Assembly (NCBI GenBank): GCA_025667525.1
Contig: CM046877.1
Location: 29,523,255 to 29,587,254, forward strand
Origin: Glebionis coronaria
Lineage: Eukaryota > Streptophyta > Magnoliopsida > Asterales > Asteraceae
DNA: 64,000 nt
Direction: 5' to 3'
A program made the position numbers and the translations under genes. Below the pieces are notes generated by a model. The model saw only the letters and a list, made by a program, of their open reading frames with translations. It did no database searches and was not told the DNA's origin. Positions 10,653-20,624 of this stretch are shown here, in pieces. Numbering within the stretch: the first letter of the stretch is position 1; every line of letters starts with the position of its first letter.

Positions 10653-13525
10653 GCCTTAGAAGACTTGGATTCATTTGGTTGTTCAACAAGAACAGACTTG
10701 GTTCTCATAACAACCCCATTTTCATCCCTGTTTGAATGAAATTCCCAGTTAACCCCAATTGGTGTTGACAATGCCTTTGAAATATAATGAAACCTGTTGC
10801 ATGTCATAGAAACACCAGTGAAATTAGGGTTTTGGTCTTGTTTTGGTCTCCATGTTAAGCTAGTAGAAGCTTTGGACCTATTTCCCTGTGGTTGCAAATA
10901 CCTAGGTTTAGAAGTGTGTCTGTCAGCGCTGAAATTTCTCTTGTCAGCGCCCCGATTGCTCTTATCAGCGTTGAACCTAGGGTTTGCTACAGGAACCCAT
11001 TGCCTATTTGACCAAGTATTTGACTTCTGAAAAGGTCTTAGGCCTTGTGTGTTAGACCCTCTAGAAAATAATGGGGCTGGTCTAACAACTTGTGAACATT
11101 TGTTCACAAAGGTATTGGGTCTGACAGTGTTTGACCTATGTTGACTTTTGTCAGCGCTGAAATGGTTCCTATCAGCGTTGACATTGGAAGCGTTGACACA
11201 TTTGTATGCCAAATGTGAGAAGCTGCCACATGTGTAACAAGCTTTTCTAGACATAGTCTTAGGTCTAGAAGCAAAGAAGCCTGTTCCAGGGTTACTAGCT
11301 TGGCTTTTTGGTGACCTAGTATTCCTATACATCTCTGCATACTTAACACTAGGTTTTCTAACAGTTTGTGGGCCAAGGTCAACAGCTTTGCCAGTGGTAG
11401 GGTGTGTGATCTTAATAGGTTTACGATCAATGGACTCATCAATTGGTATCATGTTTGGTGTGGGCTCATTTGGACTATCACACAACAACCCTCCCTTAAC
11501 AAACAAGGTGTGGTTAGCTTTCTTCCACTCATCTAGGTCAGTCAGCTTTTGCTTGTATTCCTCAACTGGGGAAGTCACTCTAGGTGGAGGAATGAATTCC
11601 TCCTCTTGGCATTCTGGCAAGCCAGTCCAAGATAAGTCCTTTGATTGGACACCATAGAAATCCCCAGCTGGTGGTGGAACAACAGTATAGTTATTCATCC
11701 CAATCCCACTCATATCCTTAGAGTCTCTTTGTTTACTAACACACTCTCCTAGGGATTGTGTGGCCTTATCAAATCTCTGGATTTTAAGACTCACATTATC
11801 TTTATTTTTGTTAGCCTCCTCTAACTGAGCTATCAAATCAAGATTAACCCTATTTACTATGTCTTGAACATCCTTACTCTGATGTAACTCATGTTTTAAG
11901 ATATTTATTTGATCCTTTAAATCAAACTCCATTTTCTTATACTCAGCTACTGTCTTTTCTGTTTGGGTAAGAGCAATTTGATAATTAGATACTTTGCATC
12001 TTTCAGTACTTGCCTCATCTAATAATTTAACTATCTCTTGTTTTAGTTTTTCAGTGTTTAAACGACAACCCTTAGAACAGAAAGCATCATCATATACCTC
12101 ATTATCTGATGAAGAGGAGGAGTGTGCCATGAGAGCATATTCAGCATGCTCTTCTTTAACTTCAGCAACCAAAGCTCTGTCCTCTTCCTCATTCTTAGCC
12201 ATCCAGCTCCAATCCCATTCTCCAACACCATCAATTTGTTGAACAGCAACCATGGCCTTGGGATCTGGGCTCTTAATCATTTGGCTTGAAGGCTTCCCAG
12301 CATCAGATCTTCTTGGAGATCTACATTCCCTCATAAAGTGCCCCATCCTATGACAGTTGTAGCACTCAACCTTGGACTTGTCAAATCCAGCAACATCCTT
12401 AGCATTAAAGGTCATCTTCTTCTTGAACCTTTTATTGAACCTGTTTGCTCTTAAACTTACAAGAGCCATAGTCCACTTGATGTCCATCTCTTCCAATTGT
12501 TCATCACTTATCTGCTCAAGATCTTCATATGTAATCCTTGAATCACTGGGCAAAGAAGCAATGAATGCACACACAGTATCAAGATCAAAACCATCAGGTT
12601 TAATTCTATCAGCGCCATGATTGTGTGTGTCAGCGCTTGAGTACAAAGCGTTGACAGGATATGATCCAGCGCTGACAGACTGACATCCAGCGCTGACACC
12701 TTGAGATCCAGTGGCTGAATTTCCATAGAAGTTCATGGAATCAAATTGGCCTTCACTTTGTGAAAAGAAGGCCATGTTGCTGCTGGAAGATTTGTTATCA
12801 CTCTCCAATTGCCATTCATTCTCCAACAGTCTTAGTTTGTTGAAGATGTCATCAAACCTGGATGTCTTGTGGGTGTTATTGACAAGAATGGATCTTGTCT
12901 CAATCTTCCATACATCACCAAGGCTTTTGAGAAAAGTAGCATTCAATTCAGGGTCATCAATCTGTTTTCCAATGAAGGAAAGTTGACTTGTGATGTCAAG
13001 AAGTCTACTTCTCACACTGCTGAGATTCTCATTAGGTTGAGCTTTAAAGACAGCATACTCATGCAATAGTTGCTTCTTCTTTTCTTCTTTTGTATCAGCA
13101 TTGCCACCATGTGCTACTTCAAGAGCTTCCCAAAGCTCTTTTGCAGACTCAAAACGTTTGTACTTGTGCTGATTCTCATGACCTAGGGCATGTTTCAAGA
13201 TGTTCAAGATTTTCATGTCCACCCTCTTCTTGGCTATGTCTTCAACAGCTACAGCTCTCCCATCTTCAGGCTTTTCCACTTTATCAGATTCAGGATAATT
13301 AGGAACAGCTGTCCTTGTGGCAATTGCAGCAGTAATCTTTGCTGCTTTATCGAATGTGTTCCCATATTCGATAATCTCCCAAAGAGTGTAGTCATGAATA
13401 GCTATATACTGCTCAAAATTGGACTTCCAAAGCTCAAAGTTCCTGGCATCAAACATGGGAATTTTGATACTAGGGTTTGAGAAGTTGTTTTGAAGCAAAG
13501 AAGCAGGTTGATCTGTGCCAGACAT
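10631..13525 (-). CDS. gag: Copia-1 Gag
   Basis: A 964-residue Gag opening with an ATG (MSGTDQPASLL). Residues about 60-230 match the Copia Gag (UBN2-type) capsid region (ARNFELWKSNFEQY, ELWEALEVAH, FLKSLGDVW). A CCHC knuckle CYNCHRMGHFMREC lies near residue 388 and a second CYTCGSFSHLAYKC near 760; a coiled coil lies between them. It forms the particle and packages RNA. Three clusters of the dispersed motif are read in frame as NADR, SADK and GADK, or in the opposite motif orientation as VSAG and VNAL. The frame ends AWVPKEN-stop, and pol continues in the -1 frame. Confidence 0.93.
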   Translation of the reverse strand: MSGTDQPASLLQNNFSNPSIKIPMFDARNFELWKSNFEQYIAIHDYTLWEIIEYGNTFDKAAKITAAIATRTAVPNYPESDKVEKPEDGRAVAVEDIAKKRVDMKILNILKHALGHENQHKYKRFESAKELWEALEVAHGGNADTKEEKKKQLLHEYAVFKAQPNENLSSVRSRLLDITSQLSFIGKQIDDPELNATFLKSLGDVWKIETRSILVNNTHKTSRFDDIFNKLRLLENEWQLESDNKSSSSNMAFFSQSEGQFDSMNFYGNSATGSQGVSAGCQSVSAGSYPVNALYSSADTHNHGADRIKPDGFDLDTVCAFIASLPSDSRITYEDLEQISDEQLEEMDIKWTMALVSLRANRFNKRFKKKMTFNAKDVAGFDKSKVECYNCHRMGHFMRECRSPRRSDAGKPSSQMIKSPDPKAMVAVQQIDGVGEWDWSWMAKNEEEDRALVAEVKEEHAEYALMAHSSSSSDNEVYDDAFCSKGCRLNTEKLKQEIVKLLDEASTERCKVSNYQIALTQTEKTVAEYKKMEFDLKDQINILKHELHQSKDVQDIVNRVNLDLIAQLEEANKNKDNVSLKIQRFDKATQSLGECVSKQRDSKDMSGIGMNNYTVVPPPAGDFYGVQSKDLSWTGLPECQEEEFIPPPRVTSPVEEYKQKLTDLDEWKKANHTLFVKGGLLCDSPNEPTPNMIPIDESIDRKPIKITHPTTGKAVDLGPQTVRKPSVKYAEMYRNTRSPKSQASNPGTGFFASRPKTMSRKACYTCGSFSHLAYKCVNASNVNADRNHFSADKSQHRSNTVRPNTFVNKCSQVVRPAPLFSRGSNTQGLRPFQKSNTWSNRQWVPVANPRFNADKSNRGADKRNFSADRHTSKPRYLQPQGNRSKASTSLTWRPKQDQNPNFTGVSMTCNRFHYISKALSTPIGVNWEFHSNRDENGVVMRTKSVLVEQPNESKSSKAWVPKEN

Positions 13526-13615
13526 GATGTTTTTAGGGTTTTGAGAATTTAGGGTTTTTAGGGTTTGGTGTTTTAGGGTTCTTGCGTTACTTAAAGATCA
13601 AAAGTTTCTCAACAA

Positions 13616-13627
13616 GCTCTGATACCA
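13616..13627 (-). promoter_or_regulatory. Copia-1 primer-binding site
   Basis: The minus strand reads TGGTATCAGAGC two bases inside the 5' LTR, complementary to the 3' end of initiator-methionine tRNA, the usual plant Copia primer. Confidence 0.93.
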
Positions 13628-13629
13628 CT

Positions 13630-14154
13630 TGTTGATCCCAAACTTAGATCGATTAAGCTTTGTGTATACGAGATTAAATCAAGTACTACACGTAGAGAAA
13701 CCTTTGCTTATGAATAAAGTAACAAAGTGTTATGCGGAATTAACACTTGATCTAAAACACAATGATGTTAAACAAACTTTCACTTGTATTAGAATGATTC
13801 TTGTTGATTACAATGAAAGAGCTTAACAATCGAAAACTTATGAAAACTGATATTAAACATTAACCTAAAAGATCTTCTTTTATAGAACAAGAAGTCTTGT
13901 ACAATAAGCTACGAATCAACTATTCTAGGTAAAGATAAACATAGAAAATACATTGTCGTTTCTATCCTTACTAGAAGTATTCTAGAATATAATAAACGTG
14001 TAGCTCACATCTTCCATCAGTGCTTGTCTTCAATCTGTCAACGCTTGACTTTAATGTGTCAACGCTTATGCTGTCAGCGCTCACTTTGCTCTTGTCAACG
14101 CTTAAGTTGTTCTTGTCAGCGTTCAAGTGTTCTGGCCTAGATTTATTCCCAACA
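13630..14154 (-). repeat. Copia-1 5' LTR
   Basis: 525 bp, TGTTG...CAACA, matching the 3' LTR at all but two positions. It carries the same five TGTCARCG motifs. The element promoter should lie here. Confidence 0.95.
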
Positions 14155-14159
14155 CTCGT
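14155..14159. repeat. Right target-site duplication of Copia-1
   Basis: CTCGT, identical to 2103-2107. Confidence 0.93.
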
Positions 14160-14332
14160 ATCCCAAGTTTTCAAATCCCAGTCCTAAAAGAATGATACTA
14201 TACAATGTCATAAAATTTCTTTTAGAAGACCCGACACACCTGGAACATTGGCAGTTAAGTCGTCTTTCGAATCATATGCCTTCATATCCCACGTTTGATG
14301 TGTTGTATCATGTGTTATAACCGTCCCATCCG

Positions 14333-14618
14333 GCAAATGAAGTCCAACTCAGTTGGATGGATGCATTCGGTTATAGTCTCAACGTGTGGGAGGTCAAGGG
14401 TTCGACTTCTCATTTTCCCCATGTGGGGTTTTTCCCAAAATTGGTAGCCAGGTTCGAATCCCAGCGCAATACCTTGAAGCCCCTAAATGGAAAACTGGAT
14501 GGCTAGCATGGGGTTGATATTCTCTTCGTGAGTTGATTCGAACTCGGGTCGAGACACTTGGTACCTCGGTGGCACGCAAGATACTCCGCTGCATCAAAAT
14601 TTCCGTTCAAAAAAAACA
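14333..14618 (+). mobile_element. tRNA-derived SINE-like insertion
   Basis: The segment has a tRNA-like A box near its start (AACTCAGTTGGATGG), B-box-like sequences (GGGTTCGAC near 14399 and GGTTCGAATCC near 14451) and a short A-rich tail, AAAAAAAAC. It is flanked by a perfect 9-bp duplication TCCCATCCG at 14324-14332 and 14619-14627. Polymerase III boxes, an A tail and a target duplication together indicate a SINE. Family unknown. Confidence 0.7.
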
Positions 14619-14750
14619 TCCCATCCGCTCCATTACCATAATCATTCTAATGACTGGTGTTACTAATGGTATCACACTGCATAATCTGACTAGAGATCTC
14701 ACATTCGGTACATGAGTCATCCACACCCGTCGTTGATTTTGTACTGCCAG

Positions 14751-16079
14751 TTAAAGAGATCCGTGAAGAACCGGAATTGACTGACTAGAAACTTGATGAC
14801 TCGATTGAGTAGTCTGAACACACCCGGGCTGAATTAATGAACCTGGAGAAGAAGCATAATGAGCCTGCATAGATTGCACCGGTAGTGGTGAAGGGAACTG
14901 TTGTGGGCCTGATGTATGATAATTTTGTGGTTGGGCCTGCATAGGTGAATAAGGCGAAGGTTGGTCCTGCATAGGCGAATAAACAGAAGGTTGGGCCTGC
15001 ATAGGGGAATAAGCAATGTGTTGGGCCTGAAGCGTAGAAGCTAATAGAGTATGAAAACCTGGTGGTGGACAAGTTTGACTATAGTATGCAACTGGTTTGA
15101 TAGGTGCATGCGTAGGAGACACAGAACCAATAATTTTATCACACCCACCATTACCATCTATTCCCAACTTAGTCAAAAGATTTTTCAAACTTCTAGTATC
15201 ATCTTGCATAGAATCAGTTGAAACCTTAGTATTACGAGACGGGACGCCAGGAACCCCGTTATGCAAAAACTTGCAACGCTCACCAAAATGACACGACCCT
15301 TTATTAAAAAGAAAACACGGTTTGAATACCTTATCGGTAGAAGTAGGAGAACGCCGAGTGTTAGTGCCAGTGTTAGACAATAAAACCATGGGCGACGAGG
15401 ATGTAGAATCAACATAAGTGTCTTGGGCAAGTGACATTAGCCGCATCTCTTCCGTCGTGAGCATAGACCTTACTGTCTTAAGATCCGGGAAAACTTCCCG
15501 ATGCACAATGATACCATAGACAGTTGCATACTTGGTAGGCAATCCCTCAAGGACGAAATTCACGATATCCTCGTCACAAAGAGGCGACCCGATTTCCTTC
15601 AAAACCGAAGCAATAGTGTCAATCTTCTTAAAATACGCATCAATACTTAAGTCACCCAACTTCAACGAACGTAGTTTCGCTTTCAATGTAAGGCAGCGCG
15701 ACCTCTTGTTATCTTGAAAAATACCGGTTATGAGATCCCACGCTTCCTTAGTCGATTGAGGGTTTGCATCAATAATGCGAGTTTGAATCGATTTTGAAAG
15801 AGTAGTAAAAATCCATGACAAGATAATGTTGTCAATCTTCAGCCATTCATCGTCTGGAGGTGAAACTTCACTAGGACCGGCGTCACTAGTGGATTGTTTG
15901 CCGGAAAGATGATCTAAAAGCTTGTGACCTTTGCAAAGGTGTTGGAGGAAGTAAGACCATGATGAGTAGTTCATCTCATCAAGATCAAGCTTTACAGGAA
16001 GAAGAAGGATATGGAGATTAGTTATTGCCATAAGCTTATCCGAAAGCATGATTGTTGGAGGGGGTGTCGGACCTGTCAC
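14751..16079 (-). CDS. Copia-3 Gag with a CCCH finger
   Basis: A 442-codon open frame starting MTGPTPPPTIM. The first 230 residues follow the Copia Gag pattern (LDEMNYSSWSYFLQHLCKG, AWDLITGIFQDNKRSRCLTL, FVLEGLPTKYATVYG). Instead of a CCHC knuckle it carries CFLFNKGSCHFGERCKFLH, a C-X7-C-X5-C-X3-H finger, at about residues 255-275. The C-terminus is rich in Gln/Pro with repeated YSPMQAQP units. The ORF is intact but its pol is gone, so it could at most make a capsid-like protein. A CCCH finger in Gag is seen in some plant Copia families. Confidence 0.8.
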   Translation of the reverse strand: MTGPTPPPTIMLSDKLMAITNLHILLLPVKLDLDEMNYSSWSYFLQHLCKGHKLLDHLSGKQSTSDAGPSEVSPPDDEWLKIDNIILSWIFTTLSKSIQTRIIDANPQSTKEAWDLITGIFQDNKRSRCLTLKAKLRSLKLGDLSIDAYFKKIDTIASVLKEIGSPLCDEDIVNFVLEGLPTKYATVYGIIVHREVFPDLKTVRSMLTTEEMRLMSLAQDTYVDSTSSSPMVLLSNTGTNTRRSPTSTDKVFKPCFLFNKGSCHFGERCKFLHNGVPGVPSRNTKVSTDSMQDDTRSLKNLLTKLGIDGNGGCDKIIGSVSPTHAPIKPVAYYSQTCPPPGFHTLLASTLQAQHIAYSPMQAQPSVYSPMQDQPSPYSPMQAQPQNYHTSGPQQFPSPLPVQSMQAHYASSPGSLIQPGCVQTTQSSHQVSSQSIPVLHGSL

Positions 16080-16430
16080 CTTGTGATGTAAGGGTTAACT
16101 TGTGATTTTGTTTCAATCTTTTTTTTTTGGAATGAACAGGAAGGATGGCTAGGGTTGAAAGTATACTAGGTAATTAATGAAGGTATAACTTGAGAAAAGG
16201 GTTTTAACAGTCGTGAATCACTTTCACACAAGTGGATCACAAATATTACTATTGAACACAACTTCGACTGGTTATCAAATCCAAAAACCAACGATCGAAA
16301 CTATTTAACACAAACAAAGAACTGTGACGACTGACTATAACGGAGCCAATGGTCGACACTTAATTGCAACAAGTAAAAGAAAAGAATCAGTTGTTGGTGT
16401 TTTAGGGTTTGGAGGATCGATATCAACTTA

Positions 16431-16441
16431 GTCTGATACCA
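16431..16441 (-). promoter_or_regulatory. Copia-3 primer-binding site
   Basis: The minus strand reads TGGTATCAGAC directly inside the LTR, matching initiator-methionine tRNA. Confidence 0.8.
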
Positions 16442-16570
16442 TGTAGGATTGTATAATGTTTTCATATCCCATTCAATAAAATCGGTCTGTACATATAGCC
16501 TTATGAAGAATATTATAGAATACGGGCTTTAGCCCAATACAACAACCCATCGTTAATACAACTGCTAACA
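16442..16570 (-). repeat. Copia-3 5' LTR (129 bp)
   Basis: Starts TGTAGGATTG and ends GCTAACA on the plus strand, next to the primer site. Such short LTRs occur in several small Copia lineages. The partner LTR is missing. Confidence 0.75.
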
Positions 16571-16982
16571 TTTTCTTCTGTTCTCGGGGTTTACTTTTTT
16601 GTACAGGCGGCGGGATTGGGAGAACTCGCTTAATATTGTGAGTAAACCCAGTGGTTAGCCTCTGATGTGTTTACAGAACTCAAGTATGTATCATGGCTGT
16701 ATACTATGTAATTATCCCCGAAATTTGTCTCATTCAATTCTACCAAGCAGCTTGCTCTTGAAATACTGCTCGAGTAGCTTTCTGCCATATTCTTTATAGG
16801 AAAGTTAACAGATTATGCACGAGATACTGGTAATCGTTTTCTTCTTGTGGGTATGTGATAAGAACCTATCCCATACTAGGCTCGTAATCGGTTTATAAGT
16901 CTCAAGTGTAGAACTTACTCAAAAAGCTAGCTTGTTTGAGGAGGGGACACCTGGACATTATAAACCATCAACCATTCCCATA
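16571..16982. other. Unassigned intergenic DNA
   Basis: No gene recognised. The last 120 bases (AAAAAGCTAGCTTG, then GATGTGGGATC) resemble a sequence common in plant intergenic repeats, but I cannot assign a family. Confidence 0.4.
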
Positions 16983-17307
16983 CATGGCTGATGTGGGATC
17001 ATAACATTACCCCACCCTTTGAAGAACCCACGTCCTCGTTGGTCACGGCTATGTTGGCCACGGTTGGCACCCCCTTTAGGTCCAAGCCACCACTCCATAG
17101 GCCACCACTCCGAGATCGTTAGTCACGGCTATGTTGGTCACGGTTGGCACTCCCTTTAGGTCCAAGCCACCACTCCATAGGCCACCACTCCGAGCTCGTT
17201 AGTCACGGCTATGTTGGTCACGGTTGGCACCCCCTTTGGGTCCAAGCCACCACTCCATAAGCCACCACTCAAAGGGTGGGGTAATATTATGATCCCACAT
17301 CGGCCAT
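16983..17307. repeat. Inverted-repeat-flanked block of three 80-bp tandem repeats
   Basis: Inverted repeats of about 39 bp at 16983-17022 and 17269-17307 (core GATGTGGGATCATAA) enclose three tandem 80-bp units beginning near 17037, 17117 and 17197, each with GTCACGGCTATGTTGG. The GC-rich block contrasts with the AT-rich surroundings. It looks like a foldback/MITE-type element. Confidence 0.7.
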
Positions 17308-17519
17308 AAAACAACACATTAACTTAAAGTACATCCATATTATCAATGTACATGATGAGATCAAGGGTCAAGTACAGCATATTATATATAATTAGAGCAA
17401 TACAAGGGAACAAAAATAACAATGACATCAACATAAATTCAACATGAAAATTTTTAACTGATGCAAACTTTATAATAAACATTCTTGAACCTTACATCTA
17501 CACATTTATCTTCCACTGA
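17308..17519. other. Former 3' flank of the split F-box gene
   Basis: No gene. From about 17460 it resembles 63240-63300, the 3' flank of the F-box gene at the right edge (both have ATTCTTGAACCTTAC), so it is probably the old 3' UTR. Confidence 0.5.
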
Positions 17520-17952
17520 ATTTGACGAATTCTATATAGATCTTCTGAATTTTGGTGAGACGAGGCTTTCCGAATAATCACATATAAGATACATGTGCTT
17601 CTTTAAATTATAAACTCCATAAGAAATATCAACACTGTAACAGATAGTTTGTTCTTCAACATCATATACCCACTATTGACCGCGGCTTAAAAACACAATT
17701 TTCCGATTGTCATGAAAAACATTGGTTATTGGAGCTTGACGAAAGTTATTTGGAATTTCATTCAACCCATGGAATACAATCTTTGTCCAAGATTTATGTA
17801 CCCCATACTCATTCATCAACCATATATGACCTTTCTCCCTATGGAAAATAGCAAGCTTTTCACCAAGTGCAACAAGCCTGGTACCAAGCTTTTCACCAAG
17901 TGCAACAAGCTTGGTACCAACATTATTTTCATTATACAAACTGGGTGACAGT
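17520..17952 (-). pseudogene. F-box pseudogene, C-terminal part
   Basis: Aligns with the C-terminal third of the F-box-associated protein at 63303-64000 (LAIFHREKGHIWLMNEYGV against LAVFHREKGHIWFMNEYGV). It shows a tandem duplication of LVALGEKL and an in-frame TAG near 17673. Its N-terminal part is at 38584-39256. The break lies between KFSEL and SP, exactly where MULE-A inserted. Intact relatives are SCF ubiquitin-ligase substrate receptors. Confidence 0.85.
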
Positions 17953-18739
17953 GAGGCAAGATCCCCATAGATTATGCACTAATTAAAGAATAAAAGAAAA
18001 CATCTTATCCATTCATTTTATTATGATCTAATGGTTGTCATTAAAACCCCAATCATATATAACCCCTAAAAATATATATCTACTCTCCTTTTTTTATCTT
18101 AATCTCTATTATAAATAAACACACTCACAACCACCATCACTGGAACAACACAAAAACACACCCAAACCCACCGGAAAAATCACCAAAATCACAATTCATC
18201 ACCGAAAAGTCACAAATATCATCATATCACCATCGATCCACCATATCACCGTCGTCCACGATTGTTTCGACGATCAATTGTCAATCGATGTTTTCATCTT
18301 TACGTCGTTTAAGTTATGAATGAAATCCGATCGTCAAGTGAAAGAGAAGATTGATGTGATTTTCGAGAAAATAGAGTGCGGAGATTTTTCTTTTGAGTTT
18401 GGTATACATTTTTGAACTACCAGGTGGAATGAATGTTTATTTTAGTTTATACTGTATATGATTTTGATTTTTGACGTATGTAGATGTTGACTTATTCATG
18501 TACTCCATGATTTCATAAATGATTGTTAAATATATCATACTCGTTCTCTATAGTATGATATACCGTAGATGATAGGATTAGTAAAGCTAAATTGTAATAA
18601 AATATAGTACAAGATTGACTATTATGTTAAGCACTTCAAGAAAGATGTAGTAAAAAAAACCATAAACAAAAGCACATGATGTTATATGTGGTGTTTATGA
18701 ATAACTCCAAGGAATGGATATTGTGTTTGTATGAATCAC

Positions 18740-20619
18740 GTGTGATTTTAATAAATCATATGTGATTCATATAAATCATATAGAAAATAATTTTTTTATT
18801 TTATATGTTTTATATGGTAGTGTTGTTGTATTTGTAGAACCCAAGACGTTTTTATGTAAAAATTTGTCATAACTTCGATATAAATGTAGTGTGAAAGAAA
18901 GATGATGAAAAAATAAAAAAAATCAATTTAAGTTAAAGTGGAGATAAACTAAATTGCCTTTTAAATTACATGTGATTTTGTTTGAATCACATGTAATTTT
19001 GCTTGAATTACATATGATTTGCTAATAATTAAATGTGATTTTGCTTACACAAATTGGCTTCTGAATTACATGTGATTTTATTTGAATCACATGTAATTTT
19101 GTTTGAATTACATGTGATTCGGTGATAATTACATGTGATTTTGCTTGCATTACGCGTGATTCAAGCATTTCAAAAATTTAACATCCTCTAACAAATCAAC
19201 TTTAGATGAATCACATGTTATTTTATTTGAATCACATGTGATTTTGTTTGAATCACATGCAATTCTGTCAATATATTAAATTGCATGTTGTAATTCATGT
19301 AAAATATATAAAACAAATTGGCTTCTGAATTACATGTGATTTTATTTGAATCACCTGTAATTTTGCTTGAATTACATGTGATTCGGTGATAATTAAATGT
19401 GATTTTACTTGCATTACGCGTGATTCAAGCATTTCAAAACTTTAACATCCTCTAACAAATCCACTTTAGATGAATCACATCTTATTTTATTTGAATCACA
19501 TGTGATTTTGTTTGAATCACATGCAATTCTATCAATATATTAAATTGTATGTTGTCATTCATGTAAAATATATAAAACAAATTGACTTCTGAATTACATG
19601 TGATTTTTAAAAATCACATGTGATTTTCTTTGAATCACATGTGATTTTGCTTGAATCACATGTGATTTTGCTCGAATCACATGTGATTTCTACACACCAA
19701 ACCATAAGTCAATTATATTTAATATATTTATTTGAAAATATGAGATTCTTATGTTATGTTTAATAAAGCATGTGTTGCTATGCCAAACACATCACATGTA
19801 TTTCATCTAATAGAGATCAGTTTAAGTTAAAATTTTAATTTTTCATTGCTAAATCATATTAATAAGTCGAGCTTCCTATTCTCCATATGAAAAATAAATT
19901 AGAAAAAAGAAAACAATTGAGAATGGCGTTAAGAAACATAGCATCTGTTTATAGAGAATCACATGTAATTCAAGTAAAATTACATGTGATCAAAACAAAA
20001 TCAGATGTAATTCAGAAGCCAGTTTACTTTTTATATTTTATATGAATGACAAAAAAACATTTTTATATATTGACAGAATTACATGTGATTTAAACAAAAT
20101 CACATGTGATTCATCTAAAGTGGGTTTGTTATAAGAAGTTTAAGTTTTTAAAATTTTTGAATCACATGTAATGCAAGCAAAATCACATGTAATTACCACC
20201 GAACTACATGTGATTCAATGCAAGCAAAATCATATGTAATTATCATCGAATTACATGTAATTCAAGCAGACAATTTAATATATTAACCAGATTACATGTG
20301 ATTAAAAAATCACATGTGATTCATCTAAAGTGGGTTTGTTAGAAGAAGTTAAGGTTTTAGAATGCCTGAATCACATGTAATACAAGTAAAATCATATGTA
20401 ATTATCACATAATCACATGCAATTCAGCAAAATTACATGTGATTCAAACAAAATCACATGTAATTTAGAAGCCAATTTGTTTTATATATTTTACATAAAT
20501 GAAAACAGATAATACATAATTAAAAAATACATATTATTCATCTAATGTGGGTCGGTTAGAAAAAGTTACGATTTCGGAATGCTTGAATCACATGTAATGC
20601 AAGAAAAATCACATGTAAC
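18740..20619. repeat. ACATGTGATT palindrome array of MULE-A (left of Copia-2)
   Basis: Dense repeats of AATCACATGTGATT (a perfect 14-bp palindrome) and one-base variants. Within it 19051-19314 and 19315-19578 are two 264-bp tandem units, and a third begins at 19579. From about 19960 the same units run in reverse orientation to 20619, so the array is a large foldback around a unique centre at 19690-19960. It continues at 37924 beyond Copia-2. Confidence 0.9.
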
Positions 20620-20624
20620 TATCA
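20620..20624. repeat. Left target-site duplication of Copia-2
   Basis: TATCA, repeated at 37919-37923. Confidence 0.92.

Larger units (their letters stand above)
2108..14154 (-). mobile_element. Copia-1: near-complete Sirevirus-like LTR retrotransposon
   Basis: A 12,047-bp element on the minus strand with matching 525-bp LTRs, 5-bp target duplications, a Met-initiator primer site, a polypurine tract, gag, protease-integrase, reverse transcriptase-RNase H and a long third ORF. The protease motif DSGCSRHMTG, the size and a third ORF after pol fit the Sirevirus (SIRE/Maximus) branch of Copia. The LTRs differ at only 2 of 525 positions (C/T near 2258, G/T at 2591), so insertion was recent. The only clear coding lesion is one amber codon in pol; gag and pol are also in different frames. 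Confidence 0.95.
14160..16570 (-). mobile_element. Copia-3: decayed Copia element, 5' portion
   Basis: The remains of an older minus-strand Copia element: 5' LTR at 16442-16570, primer site at 16431-16441, leader, gag at 14751-16079, then unrecognisable sequence. No integrase, reverse transcriptase or 3' LTR is seen, here or left of Copia-1. A SINE-like insertion sits within it, and Copia-1 inserted at its downstream edge. Confidence 0.8.

Noticed and set aside
13530..13590. Interstitial telomere-like AAACCCTAA repeats
   Set aside because: Only four scattered copies in the Copia-1 leader between primer site and gag ATG. They are better seen as leader motifs; Copia-3 has one at 16395-16410 too. 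Not a telomere scar.
14394..14597. A tRNA gene suggested by the GGTTCGAATCC box
   Set aside because: No cloverleaf can be drawn around it. The box belongs to the SINE-like insertion.
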